Assembly: GCA_902762435.1 (NCBI GenBank)
Contig: CACWOH010000016.1
Coordinates: 1 to 64,000, forward strand
DNA: 64,000 nt
Direction: 5' to 3'
Origin: an uncultured Bacteroidia bacterium
GTDB lineage: Bacteria; Bacteroidota; Bacteroidia; Bacteroidales; UBA932
Both the position numbers and the translations under genes were made by a program. The notes beneath the pieces are model-generated. The model worked only from the letters and a program-made list of their open reading frames with translations, was not told the origin of the DNA and made no database searches. Below, piece by piece: positions 1-8,786 of the stretch (the first letter of the stretch is position 1; each line of letters begins with the position of its first letter).

Positions 1-1472
1 TCGGTGGCGGCCACGGTGACGGTCAGGGTGGCCTCGGTGTCCTCTTCAAGGGAAGCAGGGGTAACCACAAAGGTTCCGGCGGTCGTGCCAACTGCCACGG
101 TGGCGGCATCCTTAGGATCAACCGTAACGGTAATCTCGCCGTCGGAGTTGGTGTCAACGGTCAGGGTGAACGGCTCGGCGGTAGCGGCGGTCGGAGCGCC
201 GGTAACGGTCAGGGTAGGATCCTCGGCCTCGGCGGAAAAACCGGTAACGTGGACGGGGATGGTGATGGAACCGGCGGAGAAAGCCTTGGTGTAGCGCGGT
301 GTGGTAACGGTGATGTTGGCGGTACCATTGCCCACCGGGGTAATCGTGACGGCGTTGCCCGTCTTGTTCACCTCGGCGGTGGCGACATCCTCGTTGTCGG
401 AAGAAGCCTCGATCACGCCACCGGCAGCACCGGACTCGATGTCGCTGAAGTTGTCGCCGCCGTTGACATTCAGGGTCACGGAGACGGGGTTCGCGCCGTT
501 GGAAGCGTCGATCACGAGCGGATTGTTCGCCGTGTAGGAAGAGCCGTCGGCGACGGTGATCTCGGTATCCTCGTCATCCAGGCCGGCTTCGCCCTCATTT
601 TCGAAGATCGGATCCACGGTCACGTTGTAGGTGATGGTGGCATCCAGGTCATAGATGGCGCCGACGAGGTTCGTGCGGGTGTTCTTCTTGACAGCCACAT
701 TGTTGACATCGATGGCAGCGGCCATTCCGCTCTCCTTGAAGTTCACGGCAACGGCTCCGCTCGCTGCGGGCAGGACGAAGTTCATGCCGATCCAGGTGTA
801 GTTCTGGGCATATTTGCCGAAGGCAGCCTCAGAAATGGCATTCTCGGCGAATTCAAGGTCTGCCGTCTCGCTTCCTACAGCCCCGTTGAAGAGGTCGAAG
901 GTGGTCGGCGCGGCTTTGACCGTCATCGTGGACTTGAAGGCGGTCTGGCCCTCCGGAACGTTGCTGGACAGGACGTTGATCTGGGCGAACGGGCGCTTCA
1001 GCGTCACGGACTCCGTGGTGGTGGAAGCGCTGGCGACGGAAACCTTCGTGTAGAAGGCATCCAACTGCGGATCGTTGGCCTTCAGACTGCTGGTCTTGTA
1101 GGAGAACGTGGCGGTGTTGTTGTCCGCAAAGCTGACGTTATAGGCACCGTCATACACCCAGAAGAACACGATGTCGTACGCCTGGCCTTTGGACAGGGTC
1201 AGGCTGACCTGCGTCGACGGACCCGTCGCGGACTTGGCATTGTTGCCGACCAGGGAGGTGGAAACCAGCTTGCCGTCGGATCCGAAAGCGGCTACATAAA
1301 GCTTGTTGACCGTCGTTCCATCGTCAAGCCCGGTCGAAGCCGAAGCCTTGGTGGTCACGCCCAGATCAACGCTGAAGGTGGTCACGACCGGCTTGCCGCC
1401 ATAGGCGGGATCCGGGCTGTTCGTGAACTCCTTCTGGCAGGACGCTGCGGTCAGCAGGGCCGCAACCGTCAG
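1..1472 (-). CDS. Fimbrillin-like surface lipoprotein with Ig-like repeats (3' end outside window; start codon missing)
   Basis: Reading the minus strand from about 1475 gives one open frame to the window edge (about 490 residues). It begins with a lipoprotein signal core (LLTVAALLTAASCQKEF, lipobox Cys). A fimbrillin/DUF6562-like domain follows (about residues 25-200), with features such as NKLYVAAFGSDGK and DIVFFWVYDGAY. After it come Ig-like (BIG2-type) segments with ASSDNEDVATAEVN and ITPVGNGTANITV. The family is surface-anchored and often forms appendage or adhesin subunits; that role here is inferred. It lies 14-17 bases after the preceding lipoprotein and is probably in the same operon. 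The oddity is the start: an in-frame TAA sits at 1479-1481, only CAA and CTA follow it before a CTG, and no ATG, GTG or TTG precedes the signal core. The usual Met-Lys-Lys is absent. Either a CTG at 1472 is used, or the start was lost by deletion or assembly error. Confidence 0.7.
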   Translation of the reverse strand, partial: MTVAALLTAASCQKEFTNSPDPAYGGKPVVTTFSVDLGVTTKASASTGLDDGTTVNKLYVAAFGSDGKLVSTSLVGNNAKSATGPSTQVSLTLSKGQAYDIVFFWVYDGAYNVSFADNNTATFSYKTSSLKANDPQLDAFYTKVSVASASTTTESVTLKRPFAQINVLSSNVPEGQTAFKSTMTVKAAPTTFDLFNGAVGSETADLEFAENAISEAAFGKYAQNYTWIGMNFVLPAASGAVAVNFKESGMAAAIDVNNVAVKKNTRTNLVGAIYDLDATITYNVTVDPIFENEGEAGLDDEDTEITVADGSSYTANNPLVIDASNGANPVSVTLNVNGGDNFSDIESGAAGGVIEASSDNEDVATAEVNKTGNAVTITPVGNGTANITVTTPRYTKAFSAGSITIPVHVTGFSAEAEDPTLTVTGAPTAATAEPFTLTVDTNSDGEITVTVDPKDAATVAVGTTAGTFVVTPASLEEDTEATLTVTVAAT

Positions 1473-1489
1473 TAGTTGTTATGTGTTGA

Positions 1490-2449
1490 TTAAATATGTA
1501 TTTCGATTTCGGCGTCGAATCCGGGGTCGATCCCCACGCCGCCGGGCTTGTCGATTTCGCCGGGATCATAGCCCCAGCTGACGTCCGTGCGATGCGCCCG
1601 CAGGACCGGCACTTCACCCTGGTAGGTGAAAAGGACCGTCCCGGAGGCGTCCGTAAGGCTGAAGTCCACGGAGACGCTATCCTCCAGGGTGTTCGTCAGC
1701 ACGAAGTCGGAGCAGAACACCAGCGCGCCGGAAGAAGGGTCGATCCGGGGAACGGCGGTGAACGAAACGCCTTCCCGCGCGCCGGACGCCTGCCCGAGCA
1801 GCAGGTTGAAGCGGTCCGCGAGCGGCGCGGTGTAGCGCAGGGAGGCGCGCAGCGAGGAAGCCTCGATCCCGCGTCCTGTCAGGAAGGTCATGGCCTCCGG
1901 CAGGATGAAGCGGATCTGGGCCACCGGGCGGTGCATCACGATCGTGACGGGCGCCTTCAGGCCCTCGCGCGACAGTTCGACGTCGGCCGAGCCGAAGAAG
2001 GCGTCCCGCTGGCGTTCGCCGCTCAGATAACTCTCGGACATCGGGATGTGCTCGAAGTTGGCCGGGTCGTAGGAGGACCCGCCGGACTTGTCCGTCCAGT
2101 CGGTCCAGACGGCCACCTTGTAGCGGGCGTCCCTCATCGGCAGGGTGAAACTCGTCTCGAGGTCATCGAGCTCGTCGCGGGTGAAGGTGAAGGTGTATTC
2201 GGGATCCATCGCAAACACCAGCTCGCCGCGATACGGGAAGAGCTGCACGGTGTAGCGGGTCTGCACGGCGTCGGCTTCGGCCTTGGTACCGGGCCGGACC
2301 GTCGTCAGCAGCGGGAGGTCCTCGTCGAACACGAGACGGACGGAACAGGTGCCGGTCTCGGTCTCCGGGAATTCGTGCGGCGAGCAGCCGCACAGACCGG
2401 CGAGCAGGCCTCCAAGCAACAGGGAGAAGAGAATCTTTCGTGCCATCAT
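1490..2449 (-). CDS. FimB/Mfa2- or DUF6562-like surface lipoprotein
   Basis: The 319-residue product has a lipoprotein signal (LLLGGLLAGLCGCSPHE, lipobox Cys near residue 22), so it should be outer-membrane or surface anchored. The body carries the pattern RYTVQLFPYRGELVF near residue 65 and RPVAQIRFILPE near residue 175. These resemble fimbrillin-associated lipoproteins of Bacteroidales (FimB/Mfa2 and DUF6562 groups), which anchor or terminate fimbria-like polymers; the specific role is inferred. The start overlaps the stop of the upstream DUF3575 gene by four bases (ATGA), indicating translational coupling. A second fimbrillin-like lipoprotein follows immediately downstream. The family assignment rests on motif and context rather than on a search. 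Confidence 0.7.
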   Translation of the reverse strand: MMARKILFSLLLGGLLAGLCGCSPHEFPETETGTCSVRLVFDEDLPLLTTVRPGTKAEADAVQTRYTVQLFPYRGELVFAMDPEYTFTFTRDELDDLETSFTLPMRDARYKVAVWTDWTDKSGGSSYDPANFEHIPMSESYLSGERQRDAFFGSADVELSREGLKAPVTIVMHRPVAQIRFILPEAMTFLTGRGIEASSLRASLRYTAPLADRFNLLLGQASGAREGVSFTAVPRIDPSSGALVFCSDFVLTNTLEDSVSVDFSLTDASGTVLFTYQGEVPVLRAHRTDVSWGYDPGEIDKPGGVGIDPGFDAEIEIHI

Positions 2450-3660
2450 CGTCCAAACCTGTAAGTGATTGCAATGGAAGCATGGTCCGGGCCGAAGTAC
2501 TCTTCGACGCCCGAACTTACATACGGACCGTTTTCTACGTTGACGAAACGGTCGAAGTCAAGATGCAGGTAACCCAGGCCGGCGCTGAGCTCGAGGCCCC
2601 AGCGGTCGGCGCGGTTGCGGTCCAGCCGGAATTTCCAGCCGGCATTGAGGCCGGCGCCATAGGTGGGCGTACGGCCGTCGCGGTCCTGGATGCGGTAGTC
2701 CATCGAGGTGAGCGACACATTGTAAAGCCCGAAGGTGCCGTGCGCGGCGATGAACGGGCCGTGGAAGTCATCGAACAGCCAGAAGCGCAGTTCAGGCTGC
2801 GTTCCCAGGCAGCGGAAACGGGTGTTGGGGGTAATCCAGTTGAGCGCCGAATAGATGACCGGAACGCTGACGGACATGTGCCGGCCCAATTCGAACTCGA
2901 TGCCCAGGTTGGCGTCGAACAGGGCCCAGAGGGGCAGATTGGTCTTGAGGTAGAAACTCCGGCCCGGCTCCTCCTCGGTGATGTCCAGGGCGAAATCGTC
3001 GTCATCGGGCAGGGGCGGCGGCGAGTAGGTGCGCAGCGGCGGGACGCTGTCCCTCTGCGGCTCCACTTCCACGACGTAGGGGGGCACTTCCACCTCTTCC
3101 GTCGCGATCGCCATGTACTCGAAGTCCACGACCGTGGAGCGCATCTCCGGGAAAAGCCGGTTCAGCATATAGTTCCAGGCGGCCTGGTTTTTCTTCAGGC
3201 CGTCCAGGTCCCGCGCCCCGATCATGCGGAGCACCGCGTCCTGCGAGGGAACCTTCCCGTCTTCGCGCACGAGCGCACCGAGGAAATCCCAGTCCAGTTC
3301 GTTGAGGACCACCTCGCAGGCGTTCTCGTCGAACTCGAGGTACGGATGGAGGTACTCCAGGATGCTGCGCGCCCGTTCGTGGGTGAGGCGGAGGTTGATC
3401 TCGTGCGTACCCTCGGGCGAGGCGCTGCCGATGATCCGCACGTGCTCGATCCGGGCCGTGGAATCACGCTGGAGCCGCTTGACCTTGTTGGAAAACTCCG
3501 TCAGGCGCCAGACATTGTCCTGGAACACCGGATCGAACTGGGATTTTCCCTGCCGGAAGAACACCTTGACGGAGTCCCGCCGGACCTCCTGCGCAAAAAC
3601 CGTCGCAGGAAGCAGCAGGAGTACCGCAAACAACAGATATCGGATTGTTCTCATAAGCAT
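2446..3660 (-). CDS. OmpA-like / DUF3575 outer-membrane protein
   Basis: The 404-residue protein has a signal peptide (LLFAVLLLLPATVFA, cleavage near residue 23). Residues about 28-125 look like an OmpA-type peptidoglycan-associated fold, with VFFRQGKSQFDP, VRIIGSASPEGTHEINLRLT and ERARSILEYL. Residues about 230-404 match the DUF3575 barrel-like domain: FYLKTNLPLWALFDANLGIEFEL, SVSVPVIYSALNW, and a terminal ITYRFGR typical of outer-membrane beta strands. A proline- and acid-rich linker (about residues 195-225) joins the two parts. DUF3575 proteins in Bacteroidales commonly sit beside fimbrillin-like genes, as here, and probably form the outer-membrane platform. The gene is 13 bases downstream of the DUF5689 gene and overlaps the next gene by four bases. 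Confidence 0.8.
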   Translation of the reverse strand: MLMRTIRYLLFAVLLLLPATVFAQEVRRDSVKVFFRQGKSQFDPVFQDNVWRLTEFSNKVKRLQRDSTARIEHVRIIGSASPEGTHEINLRLTHERARSILEYLHPYLEFDENACEVVLNELDWDFLGALVREDGKVPSQDAVLRMIGARDLDGLKKNQAAWNYMLNRLFPEMRSTVVDFEYMAIATEEVEVPPYVVEVEPQRDSVPPLRTYSPPPLPDDDDFALDITEEEPGRSFYLKTNLPLWALFDANLGIEFELGRHMSVSVPVIYSALNWITPNTRFRCLGTQPELRFWLFDDFHGPFIAAHGTFGLYNVSLTSMDYRIQDRDGRTPTYGAGLNAGWKFRLDRNRADRWGLELSAGLGYLHLDFDRFVNVENGPYVSSGVEEYFGPDHASIAITYRFGR

Positions 3661-3673
3661 AACGGATTCAGGA

Positions 3674-4750
3674 TCAATTGCCCGTATCGGACAGGCGCAC
3701 GCCGTCCAGGTCGATCAGGGTGAACTGGGCCGCACCCTGGTAGATGGTGAGGATGCCCGTGACGTCGATGGGACGCCCGTCCGGCGCCGACGACTCGGGA
3801 TTCCCGATCACGACCGCGGGAATCTCGGCATCCGCGAACTTGGAATAGCCGCTGGTCCGGATCTGGACGGGGGTGCTGCCCAGCGAGAAGTACTGGCTCA
3901 TCGTAACCGGAGCGGCATTGGCGCGGAGCTGCTCGAGCAGTTCGCCCTCGACCTTGCGGCCGCCCTGGGTCGTGACGCCGTCGAACTTGCCGGCGTCGAT
4001 GTTCTCCAGGAGTTTGGCCTTGGTCATCGCCCAGGTGGTCACCCCGTAGGTCCGGTCGCTCAGGAACACGCGGTTCTCCGTGCTGTCATCCACGTACAGG
4101 ATGGCGAAAATCCGCTTGTAACTGTCCGTGCTGTAGGAAGTTGCGGCGCCATAGGTCAGGCCCTTGAACTGGACCAGCATCCCCCAGAGTTCGTTCTTGA
4201 ACCCGCCGTCCTTGAGCGCCTGCTCCAGTTCGGCGGAGCTGACCACGCGCGGGGCGGGCGGGGTGTCGATACGGCCGCGGAAGATGTGCGTGTCGATCAG
4301 GTACTGGGCGTCGATGTAGGCGGTGTCGTTCTTGCCGGATTCGTCTTCGATACCCAACTGGGGCATGCCGTTGTAGGCGCCCAGACGGAGTCCGGCGCAG
4401 TCGACATAGACCCACTGGCCGGGATGATAGTCGCTGTACATCGAGGACTTGCCCACCTTCAGGCATATGGCGCCGGTGGCGTCCTGGATGTAGAGGTCGC
4501 GGTAGATGTTGCCGCTGCGGTCGCTGGAGACCACCTGGCCGCCGATGCAGATATGGTCGGTGATTTCCAGGCCGCTGCTGCCGTTGTCGAGGTACATCTG
4601 CTTGAGCTGCGCGATGGACGTGTTGACGTCGATCATCAGGGCCTCGCGGGCGGGCGGGTCGGGATATGTGAGCGTCATGACCGGCTGCCATTCCTCGCAG
4701 GAGGTGAGCAGCAGGGCCAGGATCATAGGAACTGCGTATATCTTCTTCAT
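3674..4750 (-). CDS. DUF5689-type lipoprotein of a nucleic-acid uptake locus
   Basis: The 358-residue protein starts with a lipoprotein signal (MKKIYAVPMILALLLTSCEEW, Cys 18). Residues about 45-170 show the DUF5689 pattern: TSIAQLKQMYLDNGSSGLEITDHICIGGQVVSSD, then DLYIQDATGAICLKV, then a Y-GQWVYVDCAG segment. That order is typical of a small OB-fold-like beta barrel. A second, looser OB-like segment ends near DVTGILTIYQGAAQFTLIDLDGV. OB folds often bind nucleic acid; the ligand here is inferred from the neighbouring nucleases. It directly follows the TonB receptor gene with a five-base gap, the position at which SusD-like or other surface partner lipoproteins are usually encoded. Confidence 0.75.
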   Translation of the reverse strand: MKKIYAVPMILALLLTSCEEWQPVMTLTYPDPPAREALMIDVNTSIAQLKQMYLDNGSSGLEITDHICIGGQVVSSDRSGNIYRDLYIQDATGAICLKVGKSSMYSDYHPGQWVYVDCAGLRLGAYNGMPQLGIEDESGKNDTAYIDAQYLIDTHIFRGRIDTPPAPRVVSSAELEQALKDGGFKNELWGMLVQFKGLTYGAATSYSTDSYKRIFAILYVDDSTENRVFLSDRTYGVTTWAMTKAKLLENIDAGKFDGVTTQGGRKVEGELLEQLRANAAPVTMSQYFSLGSTPVQIRTSGYSKFADAEIPAVVIGNPESSAPDGRPIDVTGILTIYQGAAQFTLIDLDGVRLSDTGN

Positions 4751-4755
4751 AGGGC

Positions 4756-7689
4756 CTAGAATCTGAAATAGACGTTCAACATATAATTGAAACCGCTCAT
4801 ATAGAAGTACTTGGAGTCAAAGCGGTAGTAGCGCTCGCCGCTGGTGGTGTTGTCCACGATGCGGGTCTGTTCGTAGCCGCCGGTCTTGACGTCCTTGCGG
4901 TTCAGCAGGTTCTTCGCATTCAGCGAGAAGCCGATCTGGTACTTGCGGTCGATGTACCAGCTCTTGCCGACGCTGAAGTTGAGCAGGTAGAACGGCTTGA
5001 AGCGCTCCTGGCCGGCCATGTATTCCACCTCGGCCGGGGTGACGATGCTGTCGGGGCCCGCCGTGGCGAAGTCGGTGCGGTAGAGCGGATTCATGCTGAG
5101 GTAGGATTCGGCGAAGTACTCGAAATCGCCGTCGATGAACCAGTAGTTGTAGTTGTAGGACAGGCCGATGCTGGAGGCCAGCTGCGGCGTTCCCGGTACG
5201 TAATGCTGCTGGAAGTGGTCGATCTCCCGGGTGATCTGGCCGTTGGCGTCACGCTTGAACACCGGATGGCTCTTCCAGTACGGGATCAGGACCGTCGTGC
5301 TGGTGCCATACTGGACGGGCTGCGCGCTGTTGTCCACCGTCTGTACCATCGTGGGGTTGGAGGTGTACTCGTAACGGCCTGCGCTGACCGCACCCTCCAC
5401 GGAGAGGTTCGGGATGGGGGTCGGGACCTTGAAGCCCAGCTCGACGCCGTAGTGCTGCTCGTCGATGCCGCTCAGCGCAAAGTTCGAGAAGGCGTTCTGG
5501 AGGTCGTCGTAGGCGCTCATCACGTCGGTCTGGTCGTTGATCTTGGTATAGTAGCCGGTGAGGCGGACGTTGAATCCGCTGCCGGAGTACTGCCAGTTGA
5601 TGTCGGCGGTGTAGGTCTTGACCGGCTTGAGGTCATCCACCACGGAGTCGCGGGTGCGCGGCGACAGGTAGGCCGTCGCGAAGTTGGGCGCCTCGTTGAA
5701 AGCGGCCGCATTGGCGTAGAAACGCATCTTGCCGCCGACCACCCAGTTCAGGCCGAGCTTGCCGGAGTAGGTGACGAAGCCGTTCACGGCGGATTTGCCG
5801 TAGGAGCCGGGCAGGAGGTTGCCGGCGGCGTCGCGGCTGAGGTTCACTCCGCCGATCACGTAGTCGCCGCCGTCCGGACGGAGCCCCGGGAAGAGGCCCT
5901 TGCGGACCAGGCCCTCCCGCCAGAAGGCGGTGTAGCCGAGGGAAGCGCCGAGGCTGGCGCTGAAGTTGCCGAAGGCGAAGCGGCCGTTCAGCCAGCCCTC
6001 GCCCTTGCGGATCTGCGCGTAGTAGTCGTAGCCGAACTTGTCGCCCTGCTTGAGGACCCGGGCGGAGCCGTGCTCCAGGTAGTAGTCCAGGTCGTTCTGC
6101 GTCTTGGCCTCCACGGAGGCGAACTCACGCTCCGCGAAGGAGTCGGTGTCCACGTAATACTCGCCGCCGAGCAGGTCGTACACCTTCTTATAATGCTCCG
6201 CACGGTCGATGCGTCCGTTCAGGCCGCCGGTCAGCGTCAGGTAGCGCGTGGGGCGCCACTTGAAGCGGGCAGCGAAGTTCAGGTCGCGCTGGTCCACGTG
6301 CCGCTCCTCCTGGATGTATTTGGAGCGGGCGGAGCCGCCTTCGATATTATTGGCGTTGACGTCGTAGAGGCGGTCCCAGTTGAGGTGGGTGACGTTGGGG
6401 AACATGCCCGCATGCGTCCAGGCCTCCTGGGCGGCCGCGTACTTGTACATGCTGCTGCGGCCGTAGTCCGGATTCTCCATCCAGAAGTAGCTGGGCAGGT
6501 TGCGGTAGTAGTCCGGACGGGGGTCCTGCGCGTCGTACCAGTCGAGCGCCGTGTAGCCGTTGAAGCCGAAGCGGTACAGGAGCGTCGCGGAGGCGCTGAA
6601 GCTGTCGGACGGGGTGAAATCATATTTCAGGAACGCGATGGGCTCGTGCGTGTTGCGCACGCGCGAATTGCGCACCCGGCCGTTCTGGTAACCCCAGTTG
6701 GAGTTGTACATGTTGTCGCCCATCAGGTCATAGACCTCCTGCGTGGAAGCGTTCTGGGCGCCGCGGCTGCCCGGGGTGCCGAAGATGGTGAAGGCCAGCT
6801 TGTGCTTGTCCCACTGCTTCGCCACGGAGGCGTAATAGGCGAAGGACCGGTAGTAGACGCCGTCAATCCAGTCGTTGCCGCCCAGGCGGGCGGAGGCCGA
6901 GATCGCGTAGGACCACCCGTTGTCCATCACGCCCGAGCCGTAGGTGAGCATCAGGCGGAGGCGGTACAGGGAGCTGTTGGTCAGCACGCTGCCCCGAAGT
7001 CCGGTACGGATGTTGGGCGCATCGGCGTAGATGTTCGTCAGGCCGTTGTAGCCGCCCAGGCCGTAGTCGGAGGCCTCCGTGCCGGTGACAGAGGTCTTGC
7101 TGCGGGTGGCCTCGTTGAGGCCGCTCCACAGCGAGAAGGGGGAATAACCGGTTACGGCGTCGTTGAGCTTCACGCCGGCGAGGTACACGTCCTGCGTTTC
7201 GGAGGCGTAACCGCGGAGGTTGAAGCGGACGGAGCTGAAATTATATCCCGCGACGCTGTTGAATACGTCGTTCTGGTCGAAGAGTACGGTGGGGTTGTCG
7301 CTGTAGCCACTGTCATCCATGTCGAACTCCTCCACCATGTCCTCGTAGAATTCGGGGCGGGACTGGGTGAGGGAGATGTTGAACAGGTTGCGGACCGCGT
7401 CGGTCACCGCCACGCCCATGCGGGTTTCCAGATACTGGGCGGCATTCACGACCAGGTCGTAGTCGCCGGGGACCAGCCCCACGAGACGGAAGCGGCCGCT
7501 GTCGTCGGTTGTCGCCGCCGCGATTTCCTCGGCGCCCTGATACAGGACGACGGTTGCACCCGGGACCGGCGTCCGGTCCGTACGGCTGACCACCGTGCCG
7601 GTCAGGCCCCGTTCAGTCTGCGTCTGGGCGGACAGCAGGCTCGGGACGAAAAGGAGGATGCAGAGTAACGCTTTGATTCCAGGCTTCAT
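4756..7689 (-). CDS. TonB-dependent receptor with carboxypeptidase-regulatory-like N-terminal domain
   Basis: The 977-residue outer-membrane protein has a signal peptide (ending near residue 22, LLSAQ). A CarboxypepD-regulatory-like domain follows (about residues 28-108, GLTGTVVSRTDRTPVPGATVVLY and GRFRLVGLVPGDYDLVV). A plug region comes next (about residues 125-235, with VRFNLRGYASETQDVYLAGVKLND), then a long beta barrel ending in MLNVYFRF with the usual terminal aromatic residue. TonB receptors import large or scarce substrates across the outer membrane using energy from TonB-ExbB-ExbD. No SusD homologue follows; instead the next gene is a DUF5689 lipoprotein and the two upstream genes are nucleases. 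Nucleic-acid fragments or nucleosides are therefore the best guess for substrate. Its start overlaps the stop of the EEP gene by four bases. Confidence 0.85.
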   Translation of the reverse strand: MKPGIKALLCILLFVPSLLSAQTQTERGLTGTVVSRTDRTPVPGATVVLYQGAEEIAAATTDDSGRFRLVGLVPGDYDLVVNAAQYLETRMGVAVTDAVRNLFNISLTQSRPEFYEDMVEEFDMDDSGYSDNPTVLFDQNDVFNSVAGYNFSSVRFNLRGYASETQDVYLAGVKLNDAVTGYSPFSLWSGLNEATRSKTSVTGTEASDYGLGGYNGLTNIYADAPNIRTGLRGSVLTNSSLYRLRLMLTYGSGVMDNGWSYAISASARLGGNDWIDGVYYRSFAYYASVAKQWDKHKLAFTIFGTPGSRGAQNASTQEVYDLMGDNMYNSNWGYQNGRVRNSRVRNTHEPIAFLKYDFTPSDSFSASATLLYRFGFNGYTALDWYDAQDPRPDYYRNLPSYFWMENPDYGRSSMYKYAAAQEAWTHAGMFPNVTHLNWDRLYDVNANNIEGGSARSKYIQEERHVDQRDLNFAARFKWRPTRYLTLTGGLNGRIDRAEHYKKVYDLLGGEYYVDTDSFAEREFASVEAKTQNDLDYYLEHGSARVLKQGDKFGYDYYAQIRKGEGWLNGRFAFGNFSASLGASLGYTAFWREGLVRKGLFPGLRPDGGDYVIGGVNLSRDAAGNLLPGSYGKSAVNGFVTYSGKLGLNWVVGGKMRFYANAAAFNEAPNFATAYLSPRTRDSVVDDLKPVKTYTADINWQYSGSGFNVRLTGYYTKINDQTDVMSAYDDLQNAFSNFALSGIDEQHYGVELGFKVPTPIPNLSVEGAVSAGRYEYTSNPTMVQTVDNSAQPVQYGTSTTVLIPYWKSHPVFKRDANGQITREIDHFQQHYVPGTPQLASSIGLSYNYNYWFIDGDFEYFAESYLSMNPLYRTDFATAGPDSIVTPAEVEYMAGQERFKPFYLLNFSVGKSWYIDRKYQIGFSLNAKNLLNRKDVKTGGYEQTRIVDNTTSGERYYRFDSKYFYMSGFNYMLNVYFRF

Positions 7690-8774
7690 CTTCTCGTGAC
7701 GTTTTTGGTACTGACAACGATATAGGTAGGATAGTGGTCGCTATAGCCGCCGATGAAGGCGCCGCCGGAAGAGGTCCGGAAAGGCGTACCCTTGTACTGC
7801 CCTTCCTGCTGCGTCATGAACGGCTTGTGGAAGACGCGGCCGTAGAAACGGTTCTTGACGATCGGGATGATGCCGAGGGTGCCCTTGGCGGGGTGGGCCA
7901 GGTTGGAATTGACTACGAGGATGTCGTAGATGTTCCACTCGCCCTGGTAAGCCAGGGATCCGTAGCCCGCCTTGAGCATCGACAGGAACGGGGAGAAGAA
8001 GTCCGTCTCCCCCACCTCCTCGATCTTTTCCTTGCCGCGCATGTAATAGGCCATGCTCGGGTCGGTGGGATTGTCGTTCATATCGCCCATCGCGACGATC
8101 TTGATCCCGGGATACTGCTCCATCAGGCGCATCGACTCCCGATACATGATCTCGCCGCCGCGGGAGCGGAGGTCGCCGCCCTTGCCGCCGGTACGGGACG
8201 GCAGGTGGGCCACGAAGAAGGCGAACATCTCGCCGCCCAGCAGGCCGCGTACCATCAGGATGTCACGCGTGCGGAAATCCGCCTGCTCCTCCGGAGTCAG
8301 CGTGAACTCAACCTCGCTGTTCTCGAAGGTGTACGGGATGGACCGGCTCTCCAGCACCCTGAAAACCGAGGGGCGGTAGAGCAACGCCACGTCCACGCCG
8401 CGGCGGTCTGGACCGTCGTAGTGGACGATCTGGAAGTCGGCTTCCGCGATCTCGGGCATGCTCACCAGGTCCTCGAGGACGTGGCGGTTCTCGATCTCGC
8501 TGACGCCCAGCACCGCGTGCCAGACCTTGTTGTCGTCGTGCATCGCGCGAATGACGGAAGCCATGTTGTGGAGTTTCTTCTCGTACTTGACCTCCGTCCA
8601 CTGGTTGGCGCCGTCGGGGAGGTATTCGTAGTCGTTCTTGCCTTCGTCGTGATACGTGTCGAAGAGGTTCTCCAGGTTGTAGAACCCGATCACGTAACTC
8701 CGGTCGCGCTGCGCAAATGCGGTTGCGGGTAGCAGCAGCGCCAGAATCAGAATATATATGCTAATCTTTTTCAT
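7686..8774 (-). CDS. Secreted endonuclease/exonuclease/phosphatase (EEP) family protein
   Basis: The 362-residue enzyme has a signal peptide (MKKISIYILILALLLPATAFAQ) and the ordered EEP catalytic motifs. These are NLENLFD (33-39), a metal-binding Glu in GVSEIEN (Glu 93), HLPSRTGG (His 190), GDMNDNP (Asp 231, Asn 233) and the terminal SDH (345-347). EEP enzymes hydrolyse phosphodiester or phosphomonoester bonds in a metal-dependent way; candidates here are DNA, RNA or nucleotides. Secretion, together with an adjacent secreted nuclease and TonB receptor, suggests processing of nucleic acid outside the cytoplasm. It is 12 bases downstream of the nuclease gene and overlaps the receptor gene by four bases. 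Confidence 0.85.
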   Translation of the reverse strand: MKKISIYILILALLLPATAFAQRDRSYVIGFYNLENLFDTYHDEGKNDYEYLPDGANQWTEVKYEKKLHNMASVIRAMHDDNKVWHAVLGVSEIENRHVLEDLVSMPEIAEADFQIVHYDGPDRRGVDVALLYRPSVFRVLESRSIPYTFENSEVEFTLTPEEQADFRTRDILMVRGLLGGEMFAFFVAHLPSRTGGKGGDLRSRGGEIMYRESMRLMEQYPGIKIVAMGDMNDNPTDPSMAYYMRGKEKIEEVGETDFFSPFLSMLKAGYGSLAYQGEWNIYDILVVNSNLAHPAKGTLGIIPIVKNRFYGRVFHKPFMTQQEGQYKGTPFRTSSGGAFIGGYSDHYPTYIVVSTKNVTRR

Positions 8775-8786
8775 ACTCCATCCGGT

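Noticed and set aside
249..1475. 408-residue plus-strand open frame at the window start
   Set aside because: The minus strand encodes a lipoprotein signal and fimbrillin/Ig-like domains through the same DNA. The plus frame is glycine/valine-rich filler.
5203..7668. 821-residue open frame on the plus strand
   Set aside because: It is antisense to the TonB-receptor gene, has valine- and histidine-rich low-complexity composition and no domain; the minus-strand protein has clear motifs. It is a GC-rich shadow frame.
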